Shown: positions 1 through 10,113, numbered from the stretch's first letter. The stretch: DNA of 64,000 bases from Trissonchulus latispiculum (GCA_030248195.1 JASAND010013629.1:1-64000); one strand, 5' to 3'. Numbers and translations are program-made. Notes: generated by a model not told the origin, from the sequence alone.

Positions 1-163
1 ACTTACAACTTTTACCATTTACCTTTTATCTCTTTCTATTTAATCTCATTGTTCTGTATATATATTATTGTATGTTATGTAACCTTTCTTATTTAAGTAA
101 GCGCTTGATTCTGTCTTGAAATTTGCTATCTGTTCTGCCACTGGACTTGGATTCATAGTGTCG

Positions 164-201
164 GTAGGTTTAATTTATTGTAAAATTTTTTCTATTTCTA
201 G
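164..201 (+). promoter_or_regulatory. Splice-acceptor-like site (possible 38-nt leader intron) before the first small ORF
   Basis: A donor-like GTAGGT at 164 is followed by a T-rich tract and TTTCTAG ending at 201, five bases before the ATG at 207. The paralogous ORF at 967 has the same arrangement (GTAGGT at 929, TTTCAG ending at 961, ATG five bases on). That conservation suggests real splice signals. It could be a tiny intron or only an acceptor for a distant or trans-spliced leader. Confidence 0.45.
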
Positions 202-206
202 TCCTA

Positions 207-806
207 ATGCCTTACGGAACTTCCGTTCTCAGTAAGTTTTCCCCCCTGCACCCGTTTCCTATCCCCCAGGTCATACCTGCCCCAGCAGATCTACCGGAGG
301 ACGAACACCAAATGGACAAGAAAACCTGGTGGACTATACGACTCAGTAAAGATGACCCTTCTTGGGATACTATGCCTTTTCCACCCACACCTGGGTTTCG
401 CACCGCAAGGGGAGGTGTCTCTTGTATTCGTGATTCTAAATCTCTATTTAATATAGCTGTTGAAGATCCTGAATATCCTCCCCCTCCAGCACCAGTCCCG
501 GAAACTATTACGGCGGCTAAAGAATCCGCACGTATACAAAAAGTTGCTGCACTATTTGGATATTTTCCTACGCCTGCTACTTTCGACCCCCCTCAAGACC
601 TTCGTGATTTAGGTGCTCGACCCATTACCGTAGCAGAACCTGACCTTCCTCACCCGCCTGGTTTAGTTAGATGGACTGACGTTCGAAAGGCAAAATTTCA
701 ACCTGTCGATCAAGAATTTGTTATGGAATATCACCACCGAAATATTGCCAAACATTTTAAAGGTTTCTATAAAAACTCCCCACCAGAGGATTCTGAACAA
801 GAATAA
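207..806 (+). CDS. Small accessory protein of the giant retroelement, WWTI family member 1
   Basis: This is an intact 199-residue ORF starting at an ATG just after an AG acceptor-like site. I do not recognise the family. It is clearly paralogous to the ORF at 967-1545. Shared blocks include WWTI near residue 41, a WDTMPFPPTPGF block, SLF followed by an acidic DPE stretch, a QKVAALFG helix-like block, FDPPQDL and GARPI. There is no signal peptide, membrane segment or zinc motif. The protein is proline-rich with an acidic tail (SPPEDSEQE). Conservation between paralogs despite nucleotide divergence suggests it was translated and selected. A structural, Gag-accessory or host-interaction role is possible, but the sequence gives no direct evidence of function. 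Confidence 0.75.
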   Translation: MPYGTSVLSKFSPLHPFPIPQVIPAPADLPEDEHQMDKKTWWTIRLSKDDPSWDTMPFPPTPGFRTARGGVSCIRDSKSLFNIAVEDPEYPPPPAPVPETITAAKESARIQKVAALFGYFPTPATFDPPQDLRDLGARPITVAEPDLPHPPGLVRWTDVRKAKFQPVDQEFVMEYHHRNIAKHFKGFYKNSPPEDSEQE

Positions 807-851
807 GGCATAATTTATTCTGCACTCATATTGTATGATGTTTTTGTATTA

Positions 852-864
852 TATTCTGTTCTAG
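852..864 (+). promoter_or_regulatory. Splice-acceptor-like site upstream of WWTI member 2
   Basis: A T-rich tract ends in TTCTAG at 864 followed by GATTTTG. The same TTTAG|GATTC-like junction precedes other cistrons of both element copies (3684, 58539). Confidence 0.4.
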
Positions 865-928
865 GATTTTGTTCTCTGTTTTGGCTCCTTGGCTTCGATT
901 TCTGGAGCCATTGATCTAGTCTCTTTTG

Positions 929-961
929 GTAGGTCTATTTTTCTTGTTTTTCTTATTTCAG
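929..961 (+). promoter_or_regulatory. Acceptor-like site / possible 33-nt leader intron before ORF 967
   Basis: GTAGGT at 929 is followed by an almost pure pyrimidine run and TTTCAG ending at 961, five bases before the ATG. The layout mirrors that before the ORF at 207. Confidence 0.45.
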
Positions 962-966
962 CAATC

Positions 967-1545
967 ATGTCTCGTCAACCTACTAGTTCTCGCTTGGTCT
1001 TTGACGAGTTTTCTCTAGATTTGTCCCCTTTTATACCTGTGGATCTCCCAGATATTGATACCCAAAAAAGTCAATGGTGGACCATAAAATTCAGCAAGAA
1101 TGATCCCACCTGGGACACGATGCCCTTCCCTCCTACACCTGGGTTTAGAGTCCAAAAAGGGGGCGCCCCCTATGTGCGTGAATCTCAATCATTATTTGGT
1201 GTAGCAGTTGATGATCCAGAATTTTTACAGCCCCCCACACCGGTTCCAAATTCCCTTTCCATTGCGAAAGAACGTGCTCGTATGCAAAAAGTGGCCGCAC
1301 TTTTTGGACTCTATCCCATTCCAGCTATTTTTGATCCTCCCCAAGACCTTTTTGATCGCGGGGCACGACCAATTTCTGTCTCACAGCCTGCACTCATTCC
1401 ACCAGGCCGCATCAACGACACTGATATCAGCGATCTAAAATTTCAGCGAGTCGATCCGCTCTACATTCTGCGAGCTCACTTCCATACCATAGCTACACAG
1501 TCCATTGGCCGCTGTTTTCGCCCCCTACCGATGAATCCACATTAG
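967..1545 (+). CDS. Small accessory protein of the giant retroelement, WWTI family member 2
   Basis: This is an intact 192-residue ORF. The frame is open further upstream to a TTG at 889, but the ATG at 967 (MSRQPTSS) lies directly after an acceptor and is the better start. It aligns with the protein at 207-806 along nearly its whole length, sharing WWTI, DTMPFPPTPGF, SLFG(V)AVDDPE, QKVAALFG, FDPPQDL and GARPIS. The C-terminal 40 residues diverge and lack the acidic tail. The tandem arrangement shows local gene duplication inside the element. Function is unknown. Confidence 0.75.
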   Translation: MSRQPTSSRLVFDEFSLDLSPFIPVDLPDIDTQKSQWWTIKFSKNDPTWDTMPFPPTPGFRVQKGGAPYVRESQSLFGVAVDDPEFLQPPTPVPNSLSIAKERARMQKVAALFGLYPIPAIFDPPQDLFDRGARPISVSQPALIPPGRINDTDISDLKFQRVDPLYILRAHFHTIATQSIGRCFRPLPMNPH

Positions 1546-1595
1546 GTAGTACAGGTATACATATTCTGTGTTTTTACGTGTATTTTATGTATTAT

Positions 1596-1608
1596 ATTTG
1601 TGTTTCAG
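1596..1608 (+). promoter_or_regulatory. Splice-acceptor-like site upstream of WWTI member 3
   Basis: TTTGTGTTTCAG ends at 1608 followed by GAATCTG, about 130 bases before the ATG at 1739. The spacing is comparable to the other cistrons. Confidence 0.4.
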
Positions 1609-1738
1609 GAATCTGTGTTTGTGAAAATTTGGGCTGTCATCTTTGACTTCTAGTCTCTACCTTGCAGTTTGGCTCTAAAAAATTTGAGGTTAGCAATTCT
1701 TTTTCTCTTTACAACTTTACTTCTACTTTTATAAAATA

Positions 1739-2280
1739 ATGGCAGCCTCTACATCAAGTGCTTCAGATTCTGTGTTTGATCCTCGTCCACGTACGTATGA
1801 TTTTTCGCATGTAGATGACCCTTTGTTTGCTTCTCTGACGGGTCGCTCCACCCGGTACACAATTTCCCCCGGTTTTAAATTTAGATCTTGGCTTACACTC
1901 TGGCCTTCCGGACCGAGGAGGCTGGCACACACCTCGTCGTTTATATTTCAAAAATATTGCACTTATGACTTTCTCACTTGAAACCTTTACTAAAGACGAA
2001 TGGTTAAATTTTATCAATCTATCGGCCCAATTTGGCTTTTTCTTATTACCTTCCTATCTTATCCCCCCTACATGGTTGAGAGAGAGAGAGGCGCGGCTAC
2101 CCTCTATTTTACAAATGAATCTGCCTCTTCTTGTTTAGGAGATTCCTCTGAAATTATGTTTCAACAATTTTCCTCACAGCAAATAATACAAAAATTTCAA
2201 GACACTATAAATCTTTCCCCGTCTTTCTCCCCCCTTCTCCCCCTGTAGACCCCTCCCCGGAAGAAGATTCACCTGTTTAA
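1739..2280 (+). pseudogene. Third, frameshifted WWTI family paralog
   Basis: The ATG at 1739 opens a reading frame that covers an N-terminal part up to a PGF motif (about 1873). Homology then continues in another frame, with RGG at about 1913-1921 and FKNIAL, SAQFGFF and PPTWL matching FNIAV, VAALFGYF and PPQDL of the intact paralogs. That frame stops at 2136-2138. A further frame supplies an acidic SPEEDSPV tail ending with TAA at 2278-2280, like the SPPEDSEQE tail of member 1. At least two frameshifts are therefore needed. Some may be sequencing errors in C or T runs, but the sequence is also clearly more diverged than the other two copies. Confidence 0.6.
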
Positions 2281-2348
2281 TATGTACGTATATACCTCTC
2301 TATGTTCTACTAAAACGAAAATTTTGTGTTTTTCTGTTAATATTTAAT

Positions 2349-2361
2349 CTGTTTTGTTTAG
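2349..2361 (+). promoter_or_regulatory. Splice-acceptor-like site upstream of CxxC member 1
   Basis: TCTGTTTTGTTTAG ends at 2361 followed by ATCG, 140 bases before the ATG at 2502. Confidence 0.4.
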
Positions 2362-2460
2362 ATCGTTCTTGTCAATCGTGCTTTGCTGCCTCAGATCATT
2401 TTCTTGGTAATTTGGACTTATTGGGTAAAATTTTCCCTTGTACTTAAAATTTTCTTTGTA

Positions 2461-2502
2461 TTCGTGAGTAACTATTCGTGAGTAACTATTCGTGAGTAAC
2501 TA
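2461..2502 (+). repeat. Three perfect tandem copies of a 14-bp unit abutting a start codon
   Basis: The unit TTCGTGAGTAACTA occurs three times in a row, and the last base is the A of the ATG at 2502. Such a short perfect repeat in a leader is probably replication slippage or an RNA signal. It contains a donor-like GTGAGTAA in each unit. Confidence 0.9.
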
Positions 2503-3506
2503 TGTCGGATAATCCTGCTCGTACGGGTCATTGTGTTGGGTTCTCGGGAAATTTGTCGGGGTTTTATCACCCCCGACCTGTGCTCCCCCATCCTGGTTAC
2601 CCAAATTTAGTCTCCCTCCCTACCACTCGCCCAACCTAAAGTTCTACTCAAAATTCGGATTCTCTTTTAATGATTGCTCCCCCCACTACAAATTCTCCTC
2701 CTTCCCCCGAATTTTTACCTGGTGGCTTCTTAGGTTCGGAAATTCCAGTTTCACGTTCTACTGTAACGATAACTACTACGACTCCTACTTGTTTCTATTC
2801 GGGCGATATTGATACACTTTTGCGTGATGCTCGTGCAGCTCGAAATCCTCCTGCAAGACTACCTTCCTATCTCTTTTCTTCAAATCTTACTATTTCTTCT
2901 GCACCTCAAAATCATTTCTATCAATCCATTCCAGAAATGCTTACTTCCCCTATTTCAAATTGGGAGGTTTCGGAGGTGGATGGTCACCTTCAACCCCGTC
3001 GTCCACGAATGTCTACTACATGTATTCCCCCTCCCCCTTTTCACCCCCGCCCACCGTCTGTTTCCCGAGAACCCTCTTTTCTAAGAAATCCCATATCTAT
3101 TTCCGTGCCTGCAGATGACCTACCGGGTCCATCTACCACACGGGTTGCAAATATTTCTCGAAATTCCTTTTCTGTCTCTATGGTTCAGGGAGGGTTTCAA
3201 AATTCTTGTTTGATCCCATTATTTCAACTTCCGTCTGGGTATATGTTAGTTCCAGAATTCCCGCGTTATCCCCGCCCAGGTTTTTGTGATATGTGTGGCC
3301 AACCGGCCTTACGTACGTATCATCGTGGGGATATTTTTATGGCTCCTCCTCCAAATTTTTCCGATGAAACTTTAACGGGTCCTACTTTACCAAATCCGTC
3401 TTCAAATTCCCAAATGTTTGCAAATTCCCTTATTTCCGATTTTTCTTTCTGGCGTTGGGACCCCGAAAATAGATGTCTACGTCCGGCTTGGGGCACTACA
3501 TTCTGA
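2502..3506 (+). pseudogene. CxxC/WRWD small accessory protein, member 1, with one in-frame TAA
   Basis: The ATG at 2502 opens a frame interrupted once by TAA at 2637-2639. The same frame then runs open to 3506, 278 residues counted from the ATG at 2670. The protein is Pro/Ser-rich with a conserved C-terminal domain: FCDMCGQPA followed seven residues after the second Cys by HRGD, then FWRWDPENRCLRP at the end. The paired Cys, the His and a late Cys could form a C2HC zinc site. The ORF at 3786-4478 is a paralog. The part after the stop could also be translated alone from 2670. Whether the stop is suppressed, spliced out or a disabling mutation cannot be decided here. The family is not recognised. 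Confidence 0.6.
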
Positions 3507-3669
3507 GCACCTCATACGTTTTTGTTCTATTTTGAGATAAGTAATTGTTATTTAGTATACGTATGTATCAATTGTAATTTTGTGTAATCACTTATAAATA
3601 TTTTATGTATGCATGTATTCGTTATGTGGCTTATATAATTTGATTCTAATTTAACTAATGAATTTAAAA

Positions 3670-3683
3670 TTTCTTTTGTTTAG
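3670..3683 (+). promoter_or_regulatory. Splice-acceptor-like site upstream of CxxC member 2
   Basis: TTTCTTTTGTTTAG ends at 3683 followed by GATTCC, 102 bases before the ATG at 3786. The junction closely resembles that at 58538 in copy 2. Confidence 0.45.
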
Positions 3684-3785
3684 GATTCCTATAATTGGAC
3701 CAAAAGGTATCTATTTTCCCTGAATCTTCAAGTTGGTGGGTCGGTAAAACCTTTTTGATTTCTTTTCTATTTTGATGAAATAAAC

Positions 3786-4478
3786 ATGGCTAGTGCGTCG
3801 CCTCATTCTTCTGATTCTGATGAAATTACAATTATTGCAGTTACTTCTGCTTCTTCTCTGGTTTCTTCTGCTACAAATTTCAACGCTATTCCTCCTCAAA
3901 ATTCTCCTTCTTTGCAAAATTTACCACCTTTGCAGCGGGCTCCTTTTGTTCGACCTATAGTTCCTAGGGAACACACACCCCCTATGAATATTCGCCCGCG
4001 GCATTTTTCTCCAGTTTTGCATTTTACACCTCCACGAAATTCTTCAAATCTTTCTCCACCCTTTTCACCGGTGTTTGGCAGCATGCCTCCACCGGAAAGA
4101 TTTCCTGCATATTAGGTAAATAGGCCTTTACCGCCACCCTCTGTGGTTCGAGTCCAACCAGTGGTGGTACGCCCGCCCCCTCCTATACGTATACCATTAG
4201 TTCCGTCAAATTTAAACATTGTAACTTTGCATCAACCTCCACCTGGACATGTTACTATTCTACTTGATTCACGTTTTACTCGTCCAGGCAATTGTCCGTA
4301 TTGTGGGCAACCAGCCCCACATATGGTCCATAGGGGTGAATTTTCTATAAATTTTACGGAAAGAACAAATTCACGTCAATTGGGTGACCCTCGGTCATCT
4401 CATCCAGCTTTTCTTTCAAATGTGTCTTGGTGGCGCTGGGATTCGTTGAATCAATGTCTGCGTCCCCAAAGCTGGTGA
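3786..4478 (+). pseudogene. CxxC/WRWD small accessory protein, member 2, with one in-frame TAG
   Basis: The ATG at 3786 opens a frame interrupted only by TAG at 4113-4115. The same frame continues to the stop at 4476-4478, 230 codons in total. The C-terminal domain matches member 1: NCPYCGQPA, then HRGEF, then WWRWDSLNQCLRP. The N-terminal half is Pro/Ser-rich and poorly conserved. It is notable that both members carry exactly one in-frame stop in the variable N-terminal half while the conserved half stays open. That fits mild decay, readthrough, or start downstream of the stop. The function is unknown; a zinc-binding, nucleocapsid-like role is only a guess. Confidence 0.6.
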
Positions 4479-4595
4479 GGCGACGTACACTTAGTTTTTA
4501 TGAATTTTATGCAATATTTTAAATTTTGATTTGTTCATTAGACTTTTCACTTTAACAATTTATTACGTACTAATTGTTTGATGTTTAATTAAATT

Positions 4596-4612
4596 TTTCT
4601 TTTATGTTTAAG
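4596..4612 (+). promoter_or_regulatory. Splice-acceptor-like site upstream of the exonuclease/NADAR ORF of copy 1
   Basis: TTCTTTTATGTTTAAG ends at 4612 followed by GTTGTC, about 160 bases before the ATG at 4775. This is comparable to the 191-base leader of the homologous ORF in copy 2. Confidence 0.35.
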
Positions 4613-4774
4613 GTTGTCTTGTTGGCATGTCACCAGTACGGGCCTCTATTCCTACCCTGCTGCACCTGCGATTATTGTTTGTTTTTGTTTAGTTTATTGT
4701 ATTGTATAAGCGGTTGGAGGTTTTTACACTGATTTTCTTTTGTGAAAATTTTTCTGTTTTTCTGAAAATTTGAT

Positions 4775-7700
4775 CATGAGTGGGAATTCTGAAAACACTG
4801 ACGAGCCAACCCCCCCCTACAGAACAGCAAAAATCTCCCCTTCAGTCTCCCTTCCCAAAATCTGAAGCCGCGGAGGAAGTTTCTACAGTCTAAATCTATA
4901 TGGAAACTTCCTCTGAAAGCACGGACCAGTCAGCTTCAGGGGTCAACCCGGCCCCTGGTTGCTCTTCATGGAATCAGGCGGGTATCAGTCTAATTCAGAG
5001 ATTGCCAGAATTGTTTCCCCCTGACCAGCCGGAGATCCCGCGTTTTCCCCACAGGGAAGATAAAGGACCTTCGTCTGGCCCGGTTCAGGATCCAGTTCTG
5101 CGTAATGCTGCTGAAGCTGCCCACAGATCTGCTGACGACCCGGTCACAAATGCGAATGCGCCCTTGTCTCGCGCTGCGCTCGAGGATAAATTGTCAAAGA
5201 CCAAAATTTATCCCCTGAATATCCCTGCTTGGGCCGAGGCACAGGAACTTCGGAATTGGGAGGCTTCAGTTGAACAGTGGAAAAATGTGCCTATTCTCCG
5301 TGCCCTGAGGGCACGATCACGGTCATCACAAAATTGCAGCAACTTTACGAGGAGGTTCAGAACATTTTTCAGAAAGCTACGGCTGCAAAATTTCTCACAG
5401 TCGCCTGTCTCAAACATCAAGGCTTTTTCCCCGACCCCACCAATCCCTCCACCCTCTCTGTTCTGATGTTTGCTGTTCCGAGAGACCCTGCGCGGTTTTC
5501 TTCTGAAATTGATCCGCTTTGCTTTCATGCCCCTACCTTTTGTCTGCATAAGCCAAACCTACAAATTTTTGTGTTTTTGATTCCTCGAATTTATCTTGAT
5601 GTCCCCTCCTGGTCTTTAATTCGTTACGGTTCGCAACCGCTTTCGTATAACACCCCTTTTCCAGTTTTCTCTTTTTCGGCTTTGGACACTGTCCGGGTTC
5701 TGGCTTCTACTTTGGGCATTGACCCTCGAAATTCCATTGTGGATATAAATTACCTTAACTATCATGTGAAATCCCGGTCCTCCCCCAGAGACATTCAGGA
5801 GCGCAGAGTCTCTCATAAGAAGGGCAAACATCTGTGGGGAAACTACTCCCGTTAGGGGTGGAAAACCCCAACCCACGGGTCCTCCGGACCTGAAAGGCAG
5901 ATTCGATCGTAACCATAAGTGGTTCCAGGAGAATCTCCTTGTGTACCCTTCATCTGAAATCAAACGAATCCGTTTGACTGAAAATTCTCTCACTCCTTTG
6001 CAGGAGACAGAGGTTCTGAATCACGCTTTGGTTCTGATCCGAGACACATACATGAGCGTGCATGTCTTATCTTTGCACCACAAACTTTCTGAGCAGGATC
6101 TCGTGATCCTTCGCAAGACCTACGCATATGCTCAACGCGGCCAAGACAAGGCCATCTCTGGCATTAACAACTTGCCTTTGACTAAAACGCCTATTTTTAT
6201 TGACCCTTCTTTTGACACAGTTTGTGACGTTTTTCTCAAAAACAAGGCACGCACAGGTAGAAGCCGCACTAAAGCGGTCATGGCTGCAGTCAAACCTGAC
6301 CTGTCTAAACCAGATGAGCTGAATCCTCGCATTCCGGACGTGACCACCAGAAATAAGGAAATTTTCACTAGTGTGGCTGCCCGGGTAAATCCAGCGCCAA
6401 CAACTTCAAAACCGGAGAAGGTTCCGGGGGCAGCAAAACGCGCTGCTGCGGCTCTTCAGGCGCAGCAGGATGAACAGGCAGTTGAGGCTCAGGAGGATCC
6501 TGATCAGTTGCCGGTCGACTACGCTCCGGATGAGTCAAATTTGGTTGGCGGCGCGTCATCGGATGACGAGTTCCGTTCGCGGTCTCCTATCCGATCCGTC
6601 CCGTCAACTCCCCGCCGTCTTGTCATTGACGAACAAGAGGCTAACCAGGTTGGGTCTCCGTTGGTGTCGGGTTCCGGGCCTTCGGATTCGGGGCGACCCT
6701 CGCGCTCGAGGACTCGCTCTGGTCCGCCGCGCCCTGGCCTCGTGATCCAAATGGATGATCTCCCAGGTGCTATTGTGCACGGCTCAGCGCCGTCTCCGGA
6801 GCGTGCTCGCATTCTTTCTCTTTTGCAGCTACCCTACCAACCTATGCCTCGCCAGTCTCGTTCTGGCCAGGCCTCTGAGAGCTCGTCCGTGCCCTCTTGG
6901 GTGCGCTCGGAATCGCCTCAACGGCAGCAGAAAACTACTAAGTTGAGAAAAACTCTGGTGTGCACGTCCACCGGTGAAGTTTCTGTGCCTCAGCCGGTCT
7001 ACTCTACTTCGGCTCCAAGCAGGGCGGCTAGCCAAGAATCTTTGTACCACAGACCACAACAAAACACGCCAGTTCTAAATTTTTCTGGAATTGACACTGG
7101 CTACTTTCTTGACCGGGGACCTTCGGTTCCTACAGCAACTATTCCAAATTTGGCTGCTCCCATCCCTTCCTTACTCCCCCCTCCCCGCGCACAGCTCCCT
7201 CCCCCCAGCCCTCAGCTTCCTCCAAATTTAGTTCAATATTTGACTTCTTTGGTCTCCCGACCTCCTCTCCTTCCCAATCCAGTGTTGCAGGCTCCGATTA
7301 CGCCCTCTCGTGCGGAAGGGGCACCCCCCCCTTCCCCCAGTTTCTACCCAGTCTGGTGGCCCCACGGGTGCTGCCCCTGCTTTTGACTTTTCTATGGAAA
7401 TCTATGGCGTCCAACAATCTCTTCGCTCTCTTGTTGAGGACTCTTTCTTTCAGCGGTTGCCTGATGTCGGCTCTCCGGCTCAGCTCGCTGTCCTCCAGAA
7501 TTTGGGGGTCAATATTCAGATTATTATTGACAAATTGGGGATCCCTCCCCCCTGGAAAGCTTTAGCTTTTGTCCATGCTATCATGCAAACAAAAGTTCTG
7601 GATGTTTCAAAATTGTTCAAAGTCCTTTACCCTGAACAGTCGGAAGAGCCTAGCCGGAACCTGCAACCAGAGGCTGATCCAAATTCGGCAGGGTCTTCTA

Positions 7701-9669
7701 GCCAGGTATCTATCTCAGTGCCTGCTGAACAAATTCTGGGGGTACGGGATCAACCTGGACCCTCTAGTCGCCCGGATCCGATTGAGCCACCGGCTCAGCC
7801 TCCAGTTCGCGAACAGCCCCTGCGCGTCGCTCAACCTAGACAGCAGCTGCCTTCTTTGCGCTTGCCAATCCAAGTGACTCCATTTTCTATGGAGAATGCG
7901 CCAGCTCCACCGGAGGACCGGCACATTGTTTGGCCAAATTATCACTATCTGCATCCTAGTAAATTGGTTCAGAACACTGCTGGCTTGACACCGGTTGCTT
8001 TCCAACCTGGCGTCACACCTACGGTTGTGGCAGATTGTCAACCGGAATACATCGCTGACCCGCCAGCTGGGCCTTTCAAAGTTGTGCAAATTATTCGCGC
8101 GCGCGGTTATTCTCAAATGCCCGCAGAACTACATCAGATGCGCAGTTGTCCTCCGGAATACACAAGCGCTAATCCGGACATGCCCTTTTGCACGCGCAAA
8201 TTTACGGGTCCTCAGGAGGTCGACTTTTCTTTTTGGCCCGCGGTCCACTATATGATCAACCATTACGATCACGTCGTCCTCTTTCGAAATTACGCTGAAC
8301 CGTATTGGCAAATTGCCTATCTCCCTGATCTTCGGTCAAAAATTGACGGTTCTAGCCTAAATCCTTATTTTGTGGCAATTCACAATTTTTGCTATCAGGC
8401 TTTACTCGCGATAATATGCCTTTTGCTGTTTCCAAAGCCGTTTTTGATAGCTTTTCCACACGGCTCAAAGAAGTTTTTCCTCAGTTCAATATTGAAATTT
8501 CTGTTCAAAATTCACAGCACACTACGTTGGATGGTGCCCCCTATTATTCTTTTGATCTACAAGTTTGCACTGTTAATATTGATTTCCCAGCTCTTTTTCG
8601 GGGCGACGTGCTTGAGTTTGATTCTTTTCGCCTAGTGGGCCGCGGACCTCATCCGTGGGCGGCTACAGCAGCAGCTTCGGCTCAAATTTTTCCGTACTTG
8701 TACATCTACCCGGCCTTTCTCATGGCAAAAAGTCCACCTTGCAAATTCGTTGATCACATTGAGCGTATTTCCCAAAATATGGAACATTTTGTTGAAAACA
8801 TGGTTGAAACTTTGTGGACTCATCCTAGGAATTCTCTGGAAAACGCTCACTTTGTTGAGCAGGTCTTTTATTTCAAAGGTACTGGCTGTATTGCTTCGAA
8901 CATGTGGCCGGTTCGGCCCGATCCCGAGTCAAATTCAACTGCCATCCCTTACATCAAATGGGGAAATCACGAATTTGCAACAGCCGAACAACTTTACAAC
9001 TTTCGTAAATTTGACGACTGGTTCTTGCTACCTGAAGCGGCTCGTTACACGGCTAGCTTAGGATGCCCATTTCAGGCCAAGTACATGGCTGAAGAATTTG
9101 TAGCTGAGTGGGTCCCCAAAGGCTCACCCTTGAGAGCTTTGTGGCACGCGAAAGAAGGCAGGGGCCACCTAATTCGCGTTCTAATCATGTTAGACGTGAT
9201 TCGTGCAAAGGCCGCATCAGTGCCCGAATTTCGCCGTTGGCTCTATAACACTGGGGTTGCCTACTTGGCCGAGGCGGTGGCTACTGACACCTTCTGGGGC
9301 TGCGGCATTGATGCCTCCGTTCTCCGGAGTCTGACTCCACGAGAACGCAGCCAGCGACTTCGTAACCCACCAGGGAAAAACTGGATGGGCAAAATTTGTA
9401 TGATTGTACGCCGCGAACTTTTCCCCACCCTCTTTCATGATTTGAATGTCCGGGATTGCGAACAACGCCTGCGGGAGGCAAAAGTCAGTAATTTTATGTG
9501 GCGGGGTGGGTGTATCTTGTTTATGTTGGCCCGTATTGGTATAAAGGGTGGTGGTTCTACGATCTCTAAATTGTCTTCACTTGCATGCATAAATTTTCAC
9601 ATTATCTTTCTCGTAGCACTGCTTCTAGTTTGTAGCGCATTTCTTGCTTTCTTCTCTTCACTTTCGTGA
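4775..9669 (+). pseudogene. Frameshifted exonuclease-like/NADAR ORF of the giant element (ORF-B)
   Basis: Homology to the 1679-residue ORF at 58730-63769 can be followed through successive frames: 4775-4862, 4900 to about 5310, about 5310-5855, 5941 to about 7330, 7330 to about 8390, and 8389-9669. At least five shifts are needed; two lie at C runs (4811-4818 and 7324-7332). The exonuclease-like part (about 5310-6250) keeps the fold-specific blocks (FAVPRD, VPSWSLIRY, DPRNSIVD). It lacks all catalytic positions: DxE reads as uncharged residues, the second Asp is replaced, and the YxxxD motif is absent. The C-terminal NADAR domain (about 8860-9430) keeps SNMW, the ATAEQLYNF block, LAEAVATDTFWGCG and GKNWMGK, so it looks catalytically competent. 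The normal stop after this domain is missing and the frame runs on to 9669. Either this is a decayed second exonuclease/NADAR gene of the element, or assembly errors break an otherwise useful gene whose exonuclease part is a dead scaffold. Confidence 0.75.
5040..5066 (+). repeat. 27-nt dispersed hairpin motif, copy inside ORF-B
   Basis: The segment starts GCGTTTTCCCCA and ends AGGGAAGATAAAGG. It matches 10114-10140 at 25 of 27 positions and 10004-10030 more loosely. TTCCC and GGGAA can pair around a CACA loop. Confidence 0.65.
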
Positions 9670-9783
9670 TAAATTCACATTTTCTCTTGTTTTTCACGAT
9701 AAATTTTCTTCGATCTTTTCATAAAAATTGATCAAATTCATACCTCTTATAAATCAATTAAATGGGATTTCTATTACAAATTG

Positions 9784-9815
9784 AATAAATTTAATTTTAT
9801 TGCAAATAGAATAAA
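9784..9815 (+). terminator. Candidate poly(A) signals downstream of ORF-B
   Basis: AATAAA occurs at 9784-9789 and 9810-9815 in AT-rich sequence, followed by a GT-rich patch near 9890. This would suit 3' ends of ORF-B transcripts. Confidence 0.4.
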
Positions 9816-10003
9816 TGAATAACTCATTCTTCTTGATATATTTTCTCTGAATTTTGAAAATCTTGAATTCTTACATTCTACAAGGGTGGGTATTCTGTGT
9901 TACTTGCATTTTATCATATTAATTTTTTACCGTATAGGCAATAGTATTGGGGTATTCTTAACACCGTGCCGCACCTCGGCGGGTCCGTGGCTGTTCGTCG
10001 CCT

Positions 10004-10030
10004 GCGCTATCCCCATAGTGAAGGTAACGG
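10004..10030 (+). repeat. 27-nt dispersed motif, diverged copy in the 3' non-coding region
   Basis: It starts GCGCTATCCCCATAG and ends GGTAACGG. The same layout recurs 110 bases downstream at 10114. Confidence 0.55.
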
Positions 10031-10113
10031 TGGGCGGTCAGCCCCGGACCGGCAATTTTGACTCTTGAGAATTATTTTCCGTTTTCTCTGATTTGGCGTC
10101 TCCTACGGTGCCT

